A stretch of DNA of 64,000 nucleotides from Hymenopellis radicata (Eukaryota; Basidiomycota; Agaricomycetes; Agaricales; Physalacriaceae): contig JADNRX010000048.1 in NCBI GenBank assembly GCA_015501595.1, positions 62,001-126,000 on the forward strand, written 5' to 3'. Shown piece after piece: positions 22,768 to 31,857 of this stretch. The translations under genes were made by a program, and so were the position numbers. Under the pieces are notes generated by a model. That model did no database searches. It saw only the letters and a list, made by a program, of their open reading frames with translations, and was not told where the DNA came from. Position 1 is the stretch's first letter; every line of letters begins with the position of its first letter.

Positions 22768-24361
22768 TCACCTCAACAAACTTGTCTGCACCCTCCCCTT
22801 CTCCTCCCAACCCTCAACCACGCGTTCCAGGTCGGTTCGCGAATCCACAGGTGTCGTAGGCAGCACACTCGGACTAGCACTGCGGCTCCATTCACCACCA
22901 CGCCCACGACACCGGCCACGTTCAAGCGATATCCCGCCTGAACTGGTCCGCTCAAGTGATATCCCACCCGACCTCGACCTCGACGCCGACAACGGCGGCG
23001 AAAACATGGGACTGCGCTCCACGCTTCTCCCAGCCCGGCTCCTCGAGCGCGATGCTGAAAGCGGCGGCGAAAACATCGGGCTACGCTCGGCGCTCCTACC
23101 TGCCCGACTCAGCGATCTCAGACGATGTGTGCATAAGCATCTTCGTCCACTTCCACTGCTGGCTCCTCTTCCTCCCCACCAACCTCCCACGACGACTCGT
23201 CCACATCTCTTGCCGTCCAGCGTTTCCCTGGATCTCTTTCCATACATCCCTTCAACACCTTTCGTGTACCCCGCGTGCTCGGAGCAGTCGGAACTGGAAT
23301 ATCGCCTGGGACATGACAGTTAGCATCAGGAAAAGGAGACAGAGAGAAAAGCAATCACCATGACGAATCTTGATGATCATCCGCGGCTCGAACGCGTCCC
23401 AGAACGGCAGACGTCCCTCCACTAGGGCGAACAGGATGACACCCAGGGCCCAGACGTCAGCTGCTGTCGCAACAGTGTGGATAGGCTGGAACAGTTCGGG
23501 GGCCGCGTACGGCACGCTGCCTGGCGCGAAATGACCCTTCTTATCGGGCTTGTGCGTAGCAGTGGTCATAGAATTGCGGTGGCGAACGCCAGCCAAGCCC
23601 AAACGCGGGTGATGCGCAGGCTGAGACATGGAGCATGCACGTTGAATCCCAAGTTCAGGCTCCTTTTCCTCGTCCTCGTCCTCGTCCTCGTCATCAGTGG
23701 GGCCATCAGACAGGCGTCGGGCCATACCCCAATCACCCACCCTGACACCGCCCTCCTCGTCCACCATCACGTTTTCGAGTTTCAAATCTCGGTGAACGAC
23801 GTGAGCCACCTCATGGAGGTACACTACCGCCGAAGTGAGTTGACGGAACAGACGAGGGTACTCTGAAATTTCCTTCTCCCGTGCACGGACATAATCCAAT
23901 AGCGTTCCTGCTGGACACCATAGCGTCACGGCTACCCACCAGGACTCGTTTATCCATGTGCTAGAAAAGAGAGGCAGCACATGTTCGTGACATAAGGACC
24001 GCCATATGTCCTCCTCTCTCTGCAGGCGCTTGAGTGAAGGGCGAGAGGTAGGCGGTGATTTTAAGAATAATGACTGGCTGCGCGTCGGGTGATCGAAACG
24101 AAGGGGAACAAGTTTCACGGCCACAACCGCGTTGTCCCTGTAACCTTTTCGAATCGTTGCCGTCGCGCCATATCCGACAACAGATCCAAGGGTGTATCCG
24201 CACACCGTGGAACCTTCGCCGAGTTCGTTTACGGATGTCTGCGCGACACTATCAAGAGTGGCTATCGGAGATGGGAAAAAGGATGGCGGGGAAAATAACG
24301 TATTCGACGTGCTGGGGAGACCCTCTATGGACGACATGGAGCCAAATGCGCTGAGAAACAT
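22768..24361 (-). CDS. Serine/threonine protein kinase with Arg/Ser-rich tail
   Basis: A kinase domain is readable: VVGYGATATIRKGY (Gly loop), AVKLVP (VAVK lysine), HVVHRDLKLENVM (catalytic loop HRDLKxxN), VGDWGMARRL (a DWG in place of DFG), GSVPYAAPELF (APE motif) and ADVWALGVILFALVEGRLPF. Exon 1 ends at 23359 (IIKIRHG) and joins across a 53-nt intron to GDIPVPTAPSTRGT and CMERDPGKRWTARDV, closing the domain. An acidic insert (GPTDDEDEDEDEEKEPELGI) lies after DWG. Residues after AYAHIV meet a stop at 23118, while the Arg/Ser-rich tail with two 23-residue repeats continues in another frame to 22768; either a frameshift or an unrecognised intron lies there. The start could be 24406 or, more likely, the Met at 24361. 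The substrate is unknown. Confidence 0.82.
22976..23113 (-). repeat. Two tandem 69-bp coding repeats
   Basis: Two units offset by 69 bp encode RAGRSAERSPMFSPPLSASR and RAGRSVERSPMFSPPLSASR in the kinase tail. They are followed by a doubled SGGISLER motif (about 22920-22975). The repeats are Ser-Pro rich and may be phosphorylated. Confidence 0.8.
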
Positions 24362-24619
24362 GGCTGCGGGGACAAAGCAGTGGATGGTTCCACAACTCCG
24401 GGACATGAGGCTGACTTGAGGTGGCCATCGACATGGTCCTCGTCCTTCAACAGCGCTGCCGACAGCAATTGCTCGTCCGCTAGCGTACAGGAGGCAGAGG
24501 ATGCGGCCGTTAAGGGACCGTCTAGCGTGGCGAGATTCGCTTCCGTGACAGCCGCTGGGGAAGCTGCAAACTATATAAGTGCTAGAACGCCGCTAGTGGT
24601 AACAGCGTACCTCCACCTA

Positions 24620-25006
24620 TTACGACCCGCGGCCGCGCGCGGTGCCGTCCTCCATCTCCGCCTCCGTCCCGAACAGTCTTTCCGGGTATAGAGGTTGTAT
24701 CCGTACTGGCACTGGAGGACCTAATCCAATGTGAGGAGACGGACATGCAGACTTGGATGCTATACGTTTTCTGTCCTCTTTCTCCCTCGCTTTCTCGCCA
24801 AAGTCTTTCCTAGAAATGAAGTTGCCCGTGAATTCCGCTTCCTCCTAGTTTTTCTCTCGTGTTTTTGGCTGCGTCTGGGCGGACAAACAGTTAGAAGATG
24901 ACTAGCGACACGGCGGGTTATAAGCATACCTGTCTCTCTTGCTGGTCCCTTTGTGGAAGCAGGAATGGTGGTAGGAGATGAGAGTCAGAAGCAAGTCACT
25001 GGGCGG
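24620..25006 (-). pseudogene. 3' part of an unidentified gene, truncated upstream
   Basis: The last exon (24844-24620) reads EEAEFTGNFISRKDFGEKAR, then KRIASKSACPSPHIGLGPPV and ends EAEMEDGTARGRGS. It joins in frame across an intron with a GTATGC donor and CTAG acceptor to an upstream piece (LLPQRDQQERQ, up to about 25006). Farther upstream the sequence changes to repeat-like DNA and no start is found. The gene is not recognised. Its 3' end lies 260 bp from the kinase start on the same strand. Confidence 0.4.
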
Positions 25007-25411
25007 TCAGATGATGACGAGACCCGAACCGGGTTGCCGCTTTGCGGCTGATCGTCGGTGCCGCCGGCTAACGACCCTTCGGCCGATGCACCCGTGACCC
25101 AATCATACACCCCGCAAGGTCATTCTGAGGGCATTTCAGTGCCGTGCCGCAGGCACTGCGGCACAGCCGCTGAGGGTATTGCTGAGGGGAATTCGGTCAA
25201 CGACCGTTTGCTCGACTGTTTTTAATCACTTTTCGGTGTGCGTTCGCAGAACGGCGAACAGCCCATGTTCTGTGAATTATGTACGTCGTTCGGCTGTTTT
25301 AATAAATTCTGCTGACACTGGTTGATCTTGGGTTGATCGATCGTTGATCCTTAATCTCTCTCCTCTTACCATCACAGCACGTCGTGTAGACGTGCTCGTC
25401 GGCCCCGAAAC
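25007..25411. other. Repeat-like DNA, no gene
   Basis: GC-rich sequence with small hairpins such as GCCGTGCCGCAGGCACTGCG near 25141-25165. It may be a transposon remnant; nothing coding was seen. Confidence 0.4.
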
Positions 25412-25762
25412 TTGTTCTGGGGCTTGTCCTACTTCTGTTTTTTCTGTTTTCGCTTTTCTGGTGCGGCTCTGCTTCGTGCCGGCCGCTGCGCCCTCGAATA
25501 CAGTTCGGGGCGCATTTTGGTGCTCGTCTGCGCGACGGCACCAATTCGATACGGATTCGAGACGTGTAAGCCCTCGCAAGAGAGGCAGCAATTCCACTGG
25601 AATACTTTCTTTGTCTCTGGGTGGTTTCCTGGCCGACACATTTGCGTCTGTCCCTGCAACCGCACTACTTTGGTGACGATCTCGATGCGTAAGCCTTGGG
25701 ATGAGGCCGCCACGACATTGGACAGCATGTGTGTTGCGTGCGCCGACGCGCCGACGCTGTAG
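25412..25762 (+). CDS. Hypothetical Cys-containing open frame
   Basis: A 116-residue frame with internal protein-like character: APIRYGFETCKPSQERQQFH, SGWFPGRHICVCPC, RTTLVTISMRKPWDEAATTL and SMCVACADAPTL at the end. The Cys spacing (C, CVCPC, CVAC) could bind metal. The start is unsure because the first 30 residues are less convincing and an upstream exon may be missing. No family was recognised. It lies in repeat-rich DNA next to a retroelement and might be part of one. Confidence 0.3.
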   Translation: MFWGLSYFCFFCFRFSGAALLRAGRCALEYSSGRILVLVCATAPIRYGFETCKPSQERQQFHWNTFFVSGWFPGRHICVCPCNRTTLVTISMRKPWDEAATTLDSMCVACADAPTL

Positions 25763-27030
25763 CTGGTGACGTCGAATTATTTGCATCTGGATGGTGTCGC
25801 GGACACATCCAGCTTCTTTAAAAGTGCATTTTCATCTTTCCTTTTCTCGTTAATGTTTTGTAATTGTCCTTGCCTGCCTCGCGCGCGCCGCCTTCTCCTC
25901 ATCTCCTCGCGCCCATCAAAGTCATCCCCTCGCTGCTACTGCCTCCACCTTCATCCCGCGACGTACTCACGTCTTGTCCCTTCCCTGTTGTGTATAACGA
26001 CAGGGTGGGCTCGACTATGTGCATCGTGCATGTCGATAGCCCCCGCGCAATTGCTCGGGGGTCGTCGGCGTGCACGAAATGAACTCCAGCCTCTCCATTC
26101 CTCACGGGATATAGAATAACGGGTGTACCGTACCCCGATGCGCGGGTACGGGTATTGCACCGGGTTCGGGGCGGGAGCGCTCACGAGCACTCGTACCCGA
26201 CCCGTGCTATTCACTAATCTTATTGCCCCACAGCAGTCATCCGGAATTTTGAGATGTTCTAGGATTGTGCTCCCACTATCAGAGAGGGTAGCTCAGGTCC
26301 ATATGAATCTTCCAGTACCATTTTGGTAGCAGGAATTAATATTTGAAGTGATGTGTGGTCTAGACTCTAATCTTATTGCCCAACAGCAGCCGTCCAACAA
26401 GATACTATTATATTTCGTGTCATCTCATCCCATCTCTCTTCATCTCAGACTTATTTTACAATACACGGACCTACTGTCCCTGAGCCGGATCTCGGGCATT
26501 CCACCGAATTCAGCAATAAATTTGGGGATTACTCCCCTCACACTTGCACGAGAGCTTCAATTTTTGTTATAGTATAGAGATGTATATCTACTTGTTCTAA
26601 TGCATCTAATTTTTGTGCTGTCTGCCATCGTGAAAGGACTCGTAGAACCGGTTTGATCGGATCATCAGTTTTTGGCTGATTGTGCCCCTACCCGGTTATG
26701 GCCTTGTCGTTGCAGGCTACTTGCAGCTCTGTCTAGATTTATCAGCTGCGATGAGCTCATATGGCAAGATGAACATATAATCTTTCTGACCATGCAAAAA
26801 ATTGGATGTAGACACGTACCTCTCTCCGTGTCCTCGTCGCTCGTGTCGCTGACGTTGACCATCATCGTTGCCGTTATCGTTCTCTTGTCGTTTCCTGTCG
26901 CATTGCCACCGTGCTGTTCGTTGTCTGCTAGTTGTTGCCCGTTGCACCGCCGTTGTCCATAGTCCAGCCCCGTCGTCACCACCATCGTTACTATCCGTGC
27001 TCATCACCATTTCCTTCACCGATTGTCAGC
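25763..27030. other. Spacer before gag, with direct repeats
   Basis: Two near copies of CTAATCTTATTGCCC..CAGCAG lie at about 26214 and 26370. A GC-rich stretch at 26115-26210 has inverted GGGTACGGGT/ACCCGACCCG words. At 26041-26060 there is a palindrome, CCCCGCGCAATTGCTCGGGG. The region may contain the 5' part of the copia-type element, but no 5' LTR matching the 27883 LTR start was found. Confidence 0.4.
26041..26060. repeat. 20-bp palindrome (hairpin)
   Basis: A nearly perfect inverted repeat. A related palindrome is at 28784-28803 (CCCCGTGCCATTGCCCGGGG). Such hairpins resemble the 3' terminal hairpin of Helitrons, but no CTAG/CTRR end follows at the expected distance. Confidence 0.5.
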
Positions 27031-27825
27031 ATGTCGTCCGACTCGAAGGCCGTGATGAAGCTGAACAACAGCAACTACGAGATCTGGCGTATCCTCATCG
27101 GTGCCATCTTCACTCGCAAAAATGTCCACGACGTGGCTGTTGGTACGACGCCGCGCCCATTGACAGGTCCGAATTCGGCGACCACGAGGGCTTGGGTTAG
27201 GAAGAATGAGGAGGCGAAAGCAGAAATGATTTTGGCCGTTGAAGTTGACCAGTTGCCGCACATGACGGGTGCCGATGCATTTGATGTTTGGACAGAGTTG
27301 GAGAGGGTGCACCGTTCCCGAGGTTTTGCGACGAAGATGACGAAGCGAAGGAAGTTTTTGACGATGAAGATGGATTCGGAACAAAAGATGTCGGACTGGA
27401 TCGGGCAAGTCCGCGCGTTGTCATTTGAGCTGACTCAGATCGGTGTTACGCTCGGTGACGAGGATATCATCTTGGTCTTGACCATGGGCCTTCCTCCCTC
27501 CTATGACACTTTCATTGTTGCACTCGACACGACGGACCCCGCTGCCCTTACCCTCGACTATGTGATTGGCCGGCTTCTCAACGAGGAGTCTCGTATTCTC
27601 GCGTCGACTCCCACCCGCACTGCTTCAGAATTCGCACATACCACTCACGTCCCTCGCCGCCCTCTCTCTGAAATCACCTGCTACTCTTGTGGCCAAAAAG
27701 GGCACTATCAGTCTCACTGCCCATCACGTACACCCGCCTCTGCTCCTGCCCTGCCGTCCACTCCCGCAGCACCAGCTATTGCTCATACGGCATTCATCCC
27801 CGACGACGACGACCTTGTCTGGTAA
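27031..27825 (+). CDS. Ty1/copia-type Gag (UBN2-like with CCHC zinc knuckle)
   Basis: The frame from the ATG at 27031 gives MSSDSKAVMKLNNSNYEIWR, the usual start of copia Gag proteins (K L .. NY..W). It continues with AKAEMILAVEVDQLPH, WTELERVHRSRGFATKM, MSDWIGQVRALSFELTQIGV and LPPSYDTFIVAL, all characteristic of the UBN2/retrotran-gag region. Near the C-terminus is the zinc knuckle CYSCGQKGHYQSHC. It then stops at 27825 (DDDDLVW). Gag would form the particle and bind the element RNA. No protease, integrase or reverse transcriptase follows; an LTR-like TGTTGGAATTC starts 57 bp downstream, so the pol part has been deleted or lost. Confidence 0.85.
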   Translation: MSSDSKAVMKLNNSNYEIWRILIGAIFTRKNVHDVAVGTTPRPLTGPNSATTRAWVRKNEEAKAEMILAVEVDQLPHMTGADAFDVWTELERVHRSRGFATKMTKRRKFLTMKMDSEQKMSDWIGQVRALSFELTQIGVTLGDEDIILVLTMGLPPSYDTFIVALDTTDPAALTLDYVIGRLLNEESRILASTPTRTASEFAHTTHVPRRPLSEITCYSCGQKGHYQSHCPSRTPASAPALPSTPAAPAIAHTAFIPDDDDLVW

Positions 27826-27909
27826 GCGTGTCGCTTTCCAGGGGTGTGTTTCTATCAAAACACCTTCACACTTGCAGGGGTGTGTTGGAATTCTAGGAAC
27901 ACAGTGGTC

Positions 27910-29025
27910 TAGAGACCTCAACGAGTCACCGAGTCACCGAGTCATCTGGTGACTCGACTCGCTTCGGGCACGTCGGCGTTCGCACTCGCGTGACTCGCGA
28001 GTCACGTACTCGCGAGTCCAGTCGCGAGTCTGAGTATCCGTCTGCAGACCACGAGTCATCACACGATGACTCGCAAATATTTAGATATATATTTAAACTA
28101 AATTTACCATTTTTTTGCAGAGCAAATGGTCCGCAACGTCTCGAGAACGAGACGTGCGCGATTATCCTGCTCAATCCGGCGATCCGGGCCGAGTCCTGAA
28201 GCGACGCGTAAGCGTCTGATCAGGTCGTCTCACTCTCATCTCAACCACCACTACGACCACCCAGAGTGCGACGATTGTCGCCTCTGCTTTCCTGACAATT
28301 GTCAGACAGCTGTAGGGTGTGGATCTCGCTTGGATCTGGCCTTGGCTTTGTGCCGGGCCTGCTGCTGCTGGCTCTGCGCCAGTAGCAGATCTTGAGGACG
28401 ACTTCCGTCACTCGACTTCAAGTCGGCGACGACGACACCGGCGCTCGACTCCAAGTCGGCGTCCATATTATTGGAGACCGACTGCAAGTCGTCTCCATAT
28501 AGATGTGGACACGACGCGTAAGCCCCAGCAAGTGGGCAGCATACGACGCGACGATGACGGACGACGATGACATGACAACTGAGATGGACGGCGATGAGGA
28601 GGAGGCAGATGCGATACGATGAGGGGGAGGAGAAAAGCAGAATGATGTGAGAGGATGATGCGTCGACACTGCAACCACCACCACCACCACTACCACTCCC
28701 CATCACCACTTCCCTCACTCCTCTACCATCTTTCCCACTCTCCTACCATCACCCCCACCCCATCCTCATGCCCAGCTGACTGTCCCCGTGCCATTGCCCG
28801 GGGATGCTCGCTGCGCATGAATACTTGGGGGCATATGGACTCGCGAGTACTCGTGAGTATCCGAGATGACTCGGACTCATGGTGAGTACTCGCGAGTGGA
28901 CTCGCGATGACTCACGAGTCATCGCGAGTCAAGTCCGACGCGAGTCTGAACAGGACTTCTTTTTGTGTGAGTACTCGTGTCACGAGTTGCGAGTCTGACT
29001 CGCGTCGGACTCATTGAGGTCTCTA
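27910..29025. mobile_element. hAT-like non-autonomous element, 1116 bp
   Basis: The ends are inverted repeats: TAGAGACCTCAACGAGTC at left and, reversed, TAGAGACCTCAATGAGTC at right. It is flanked by a perfect 8-bp duplication CAGTGGTC (27902-27909 and 29026-29033). An 8-bp duplication and a TAGAG start fit the hAT superfamily. Subterminal zones (27920-28075 and 28840-29010) are packed with GACTCGCGAGTC-type words. The interior has no transposase frame; three CGACTnCAAGTCG palindromes lie near 28407-28490. Confidence 0.85.
28784..28803. repeat. 20-bp palindrome related to 26041
   Basis: Reads CCCCGTGCCATTGCCCGGGG, inside the hAT-like element. It differs from the 26041 palindrome at three positions. 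Confidence 0.45.
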
Positions 29026-29195
29026 CAGTGGTCAAGTGTTCAGTGTTTTTTCTCATGTCAGTCACTTTCCTTCTCTCTTCGATTCGCGCTTGTCTTCCCC
29101 ATGTCGTACGTACCATTCCTCACTAGATCTACCATTTCTTCTGTTGATTCACACGTTCTTGGCTTGATCTACATCTATTTTCATTCCTCGCATCG

Positions 29196-29402
29196 TACTG
29201 TAGCGTTTCGACCGTAACTTCACAGCCTGTGACCCGTTATGGTCTGAAGTTACAGTGAACAGCTTCACAGACCCTTAAATTGCCTTATTTGGAGGCTCGT
29301 GCCTGGCCAAAGTGGTCCGTGACCCGTTATGGTGTATATATAGCTTCACTTCAAAGACCTCCGTGACCCGTTATGTGAATTTGCGGTCGAAACGCTACAG
29401 TA
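29196..29402. mobile_element. MITE copy 2 (TA-flanked)
   Basis: 207 bp. Left end TACTGTAGCGTTTCGACCG, right end the reverse complement of the same 19 bases. The interior repeats GTGACCCGTTATG three times in direct orientation (about 29228, 29308 and 29363). Same family as 12157-12413 and 36650-37035. Confidence 0.85.
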
Positions 29403-29700
29403 GTGTTCCCTCGCAGTACATATAAAAACCTGTTGGTAGTTAGCTTCAAATCCAGTCGGAATTGCGGGTTCACCGCACCTTATAGTCCCGCCAATTCCTC
29501 GTGCTGCGAGTTTTTCCAATACGGGGTTCCTCCCGCAAGAGTCAAGCTAAGCCTTTTCAAGTCCATAGAGTCAGAAATCAGCTAACCTCTTCAGGCGTTC
29601 GTTATCTGCGATCTCTCACAAAATGCACATGTCAATTATATATAACATTCATTATCCTTTGACGTATGTTAGAGATTAAAATTCAGAACTCGTAGCAAGC

Positions 29701-30568
29701 CTACTCAAGAGGATGGTCTGCGACAATGACCGCAGCCTGCTTCTTGAGAGACACCTTCAGTACTCGTGGTTGAGATTGCATACCAAGCTTCCGTTGGTAA
29801 TCCACGGCCTCAACAGGTTGATTGTTCTCATGTCTGTAAGCCAGCAGATCAGCATTTATCCGCGTATTGTACTATGTATCACGCACACTTCCCGAAGGTG
29901 GTCCATTAATGCCTGATGGCTATAACCGTGCATATTCTCCGTCGGAAGGTCGCGACAGTGCAGACACTCGTGCTTGACATCTTCGTATACTGTCTCCGCA
30001 AGTTCTCACCCATCTGGTATTTCGGTCGGAATGTGCATGGCCGTGATGCCCGCCTTAGCAGCCTTTCGGTTGAAGAAATGTACTTCCGGGCAATGCAGAA
30101 CCTGGCAACACATAGGCAAAGTGCTCATGTAGAACGGCAAAGGACAAACATACCATGTGACGCCAGCTGTACAGTTGGCGCAGGGTCTCAGTACTTGAGG
30201 CCGCCAGACACACGCCACACTTGAAGAAATAATCAGTCGAGTCCATGTGCGTCACAGTGACGGTAGACGGAGTCAAGCCGATCAAGCGTACCACTCGATG
30301 AATGACGGTCTGGACGAGGCGAACCTTTTCGTACGACCTAGGATCTACTGGAACCCGGGTCAAGGCATTTCCAAGCGACAACGCGCTGTCGTCCAAATCG
30401 TGTGCTAGATCGTCATAGCGGGAGCTGAACCTTCTGACACGGCAGACGTGCGTCAGACAGTCGGGGTAGAATACGGGCATGACCGTACTAGCCCCACCCA
30501 AGAGCCACAGGTCTGATTCGCACTCGGGATAGTTGCTGCACTCCCTGCATATGAGACCATTCGTGACT
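29701..30568 (-). pseudogene. Disrupted F-box gene, piece 3 (C-terminal part)
   Basis: Read on minus from 30568, this gives NGLICRECSNYPE, then MPVFYPDCLTHVC, LDDSALSLGNALTRVPVDP and VTHMDSTDYFFKCGVCLAAS, followed by QLYSWRHM. After an intron come HCPEVHFFNRKAAKAGITAM, KHECLHCRDL and, after another intron, HENNQPVEAVDYQRKLGMQS. It ends at 29701. Every block matches the intact paralogue at 45182-47620 in the same order and with the same introns. One in-frame TGA interrupts IPDG*ELAETVYED. Piece 2 ends at 34272, and the 7-bp CGTGACT at 30562-30568 is the duplicated insertion target. Confidence 0.88.
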
Positions 30569-31043
30569 CCCAGTAGAAACGATGTCTGTTTATTTCTGTT
30601 TCCTGCTGTTTATTTCAGCAATCTGTAAAAGCGACCGATATACAGATTTTCCTATGTTTAATTCTGTAAAAATCTATTTACGTTAGATATTAATCTGTTT
30701 TGGTGTTGCATTCGGGTTTTGGCTTATTCAGGTTCCCTTCGGTTTATTTCTGTTAAAATCTGTTTTCATTCGATAATGATCTGTTTCCAGTAACACTGCC
30801 CCGCTAGGCTTGCAATTCCCGTAGCTCCCTTCCCTCTACCATGTTTCCGCCACCACCCGAGCTGCATCACCTCGACCATCAATGCATCATCGCCATCATC
30901 GCCATGACTCGACTGCCGCCTCAAAACCCTGCCTTCTGCTGCTTCTTGCTTATCTTCTTTTGCACATCGCGCGCCGCTCGTGCGTCTGTCTGAGTTTTCT
31001 GATGGAACACAAAATCAGTCGACGCCGCCAATATGGAGACTAC

Positions 31044-31803
31044 TCATACCATGTGCTCGTCCTCTGGAATATCTTTATACCAATCATCGAAGTCTGCTTG
31101 GTATATGTTTTTCACCGGGTCTAAAGTGATCCATCGTCGCGAATATATATTTCTGTGACATGGTCAGAACGGGTTCACAAACAGAGATGATTCTTACTTA
31201 GCCGTTATCTGCAGGCCGACCTTGATCAATGCTTGCGCTTTCGGGATGCGCTTAGTAGCGCCGCCAGCCTTGGACGACCCAGGTTTCTGAAGTTCGGTGA
31301 TTAACACAACTCGCAGGAGAAGAGACAACTAACCTTGGGCTCCGGATTCTCTGGCTCGGGCAGTGGTAGCGTAAAGGAAGGCTCCGTCATCTCGCTATCA
31401 AACTAGATCAGACAGCAACAGTTACACACAATAAGGACACATACATCTCATTATCGAGATCAACCACATTGGTGGCGTCGCGGAGGGGACTAGGGCTTTC
31501 GGACTTGTTATTGAGAATTTCAGCAGAGGGAACGTCAAGTAGAGGCTTCGTTGCAAGGATGGCGGTTATGACTTCCGGACCGAGTTCAGTCTCCTGGAAT
31601 TCCTCGTTGTCCTTCAGCTCAAAATCAAACGGATACTTGGGAGTATTGTTAGGTGCGGCAGAATGATCCGGCGTCATCTCGATGGAAGTGTCGCGTTCGG
31701 AGGGACCTGGCACAGCGATATCAGGAGTATTGTCGGGTACTGCGCTATCCATATCGTCGGGAAGAGAGATTAGATCGGCATCATTGAGAGTCGGAGGAGA
31801 CAT
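31044..31803 (-). CDS. Hypothetical second gene of the Tnp2 element
   Basis: Four exons starting MSPPTLNDADLISLPDDMDS at 31803. Acidic, Ser/Pro-rich first exon ending VVDLDNEMY, then FDSEMTEPSFTLPLPEPENP, KPGSSKAGGATKRIPKAQAL and, last, NIYSRRWITLDPVKNIYQAD followed by DWYKDIPEDEHMV and a stop at 31044. All joints keep frame with GT-AG borders, although the first intron is only 38 nt. No family was recognised. The intact frame next to a broken transposase suggests it is either a recently captured host gene or an accessory protein of the element. Confidence 0.5.
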
Positions 31804-31857
31804 ATCAGTATTATCAAGTCTGCCAACATTTGAGTCGATTCCTGCACCTGGCTTCGC

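Larger units (their letters stand above)
27883..29195 (+). mobile_element. Copia-type 3' LTR remnant, interrupted by a hAT-like element
   Basis: After a short purine-rich GCAGGGG the sequence TGTTGGAATTCTAGG begins at 27883, as expected for an LTR start downstream of gag. It is broken at 27910 by a 1.1-kb insertion and resumes at 29034 (AAGTGTTCAGTG). The 3' end is uncertain; a MITE at 29196 and a TATAAAA at about 29421 follow, so the LTR may extend past 29402. Confidence 0.5.

Noticed and set aside
27940..29010. CRISPR-like array from the repeated GACTCGCGAGTC words
   Set aside because: Spacing is irregular, the words are palindromic variants confined to the ends of a hAT-like element, and the genome is eukaryotic.
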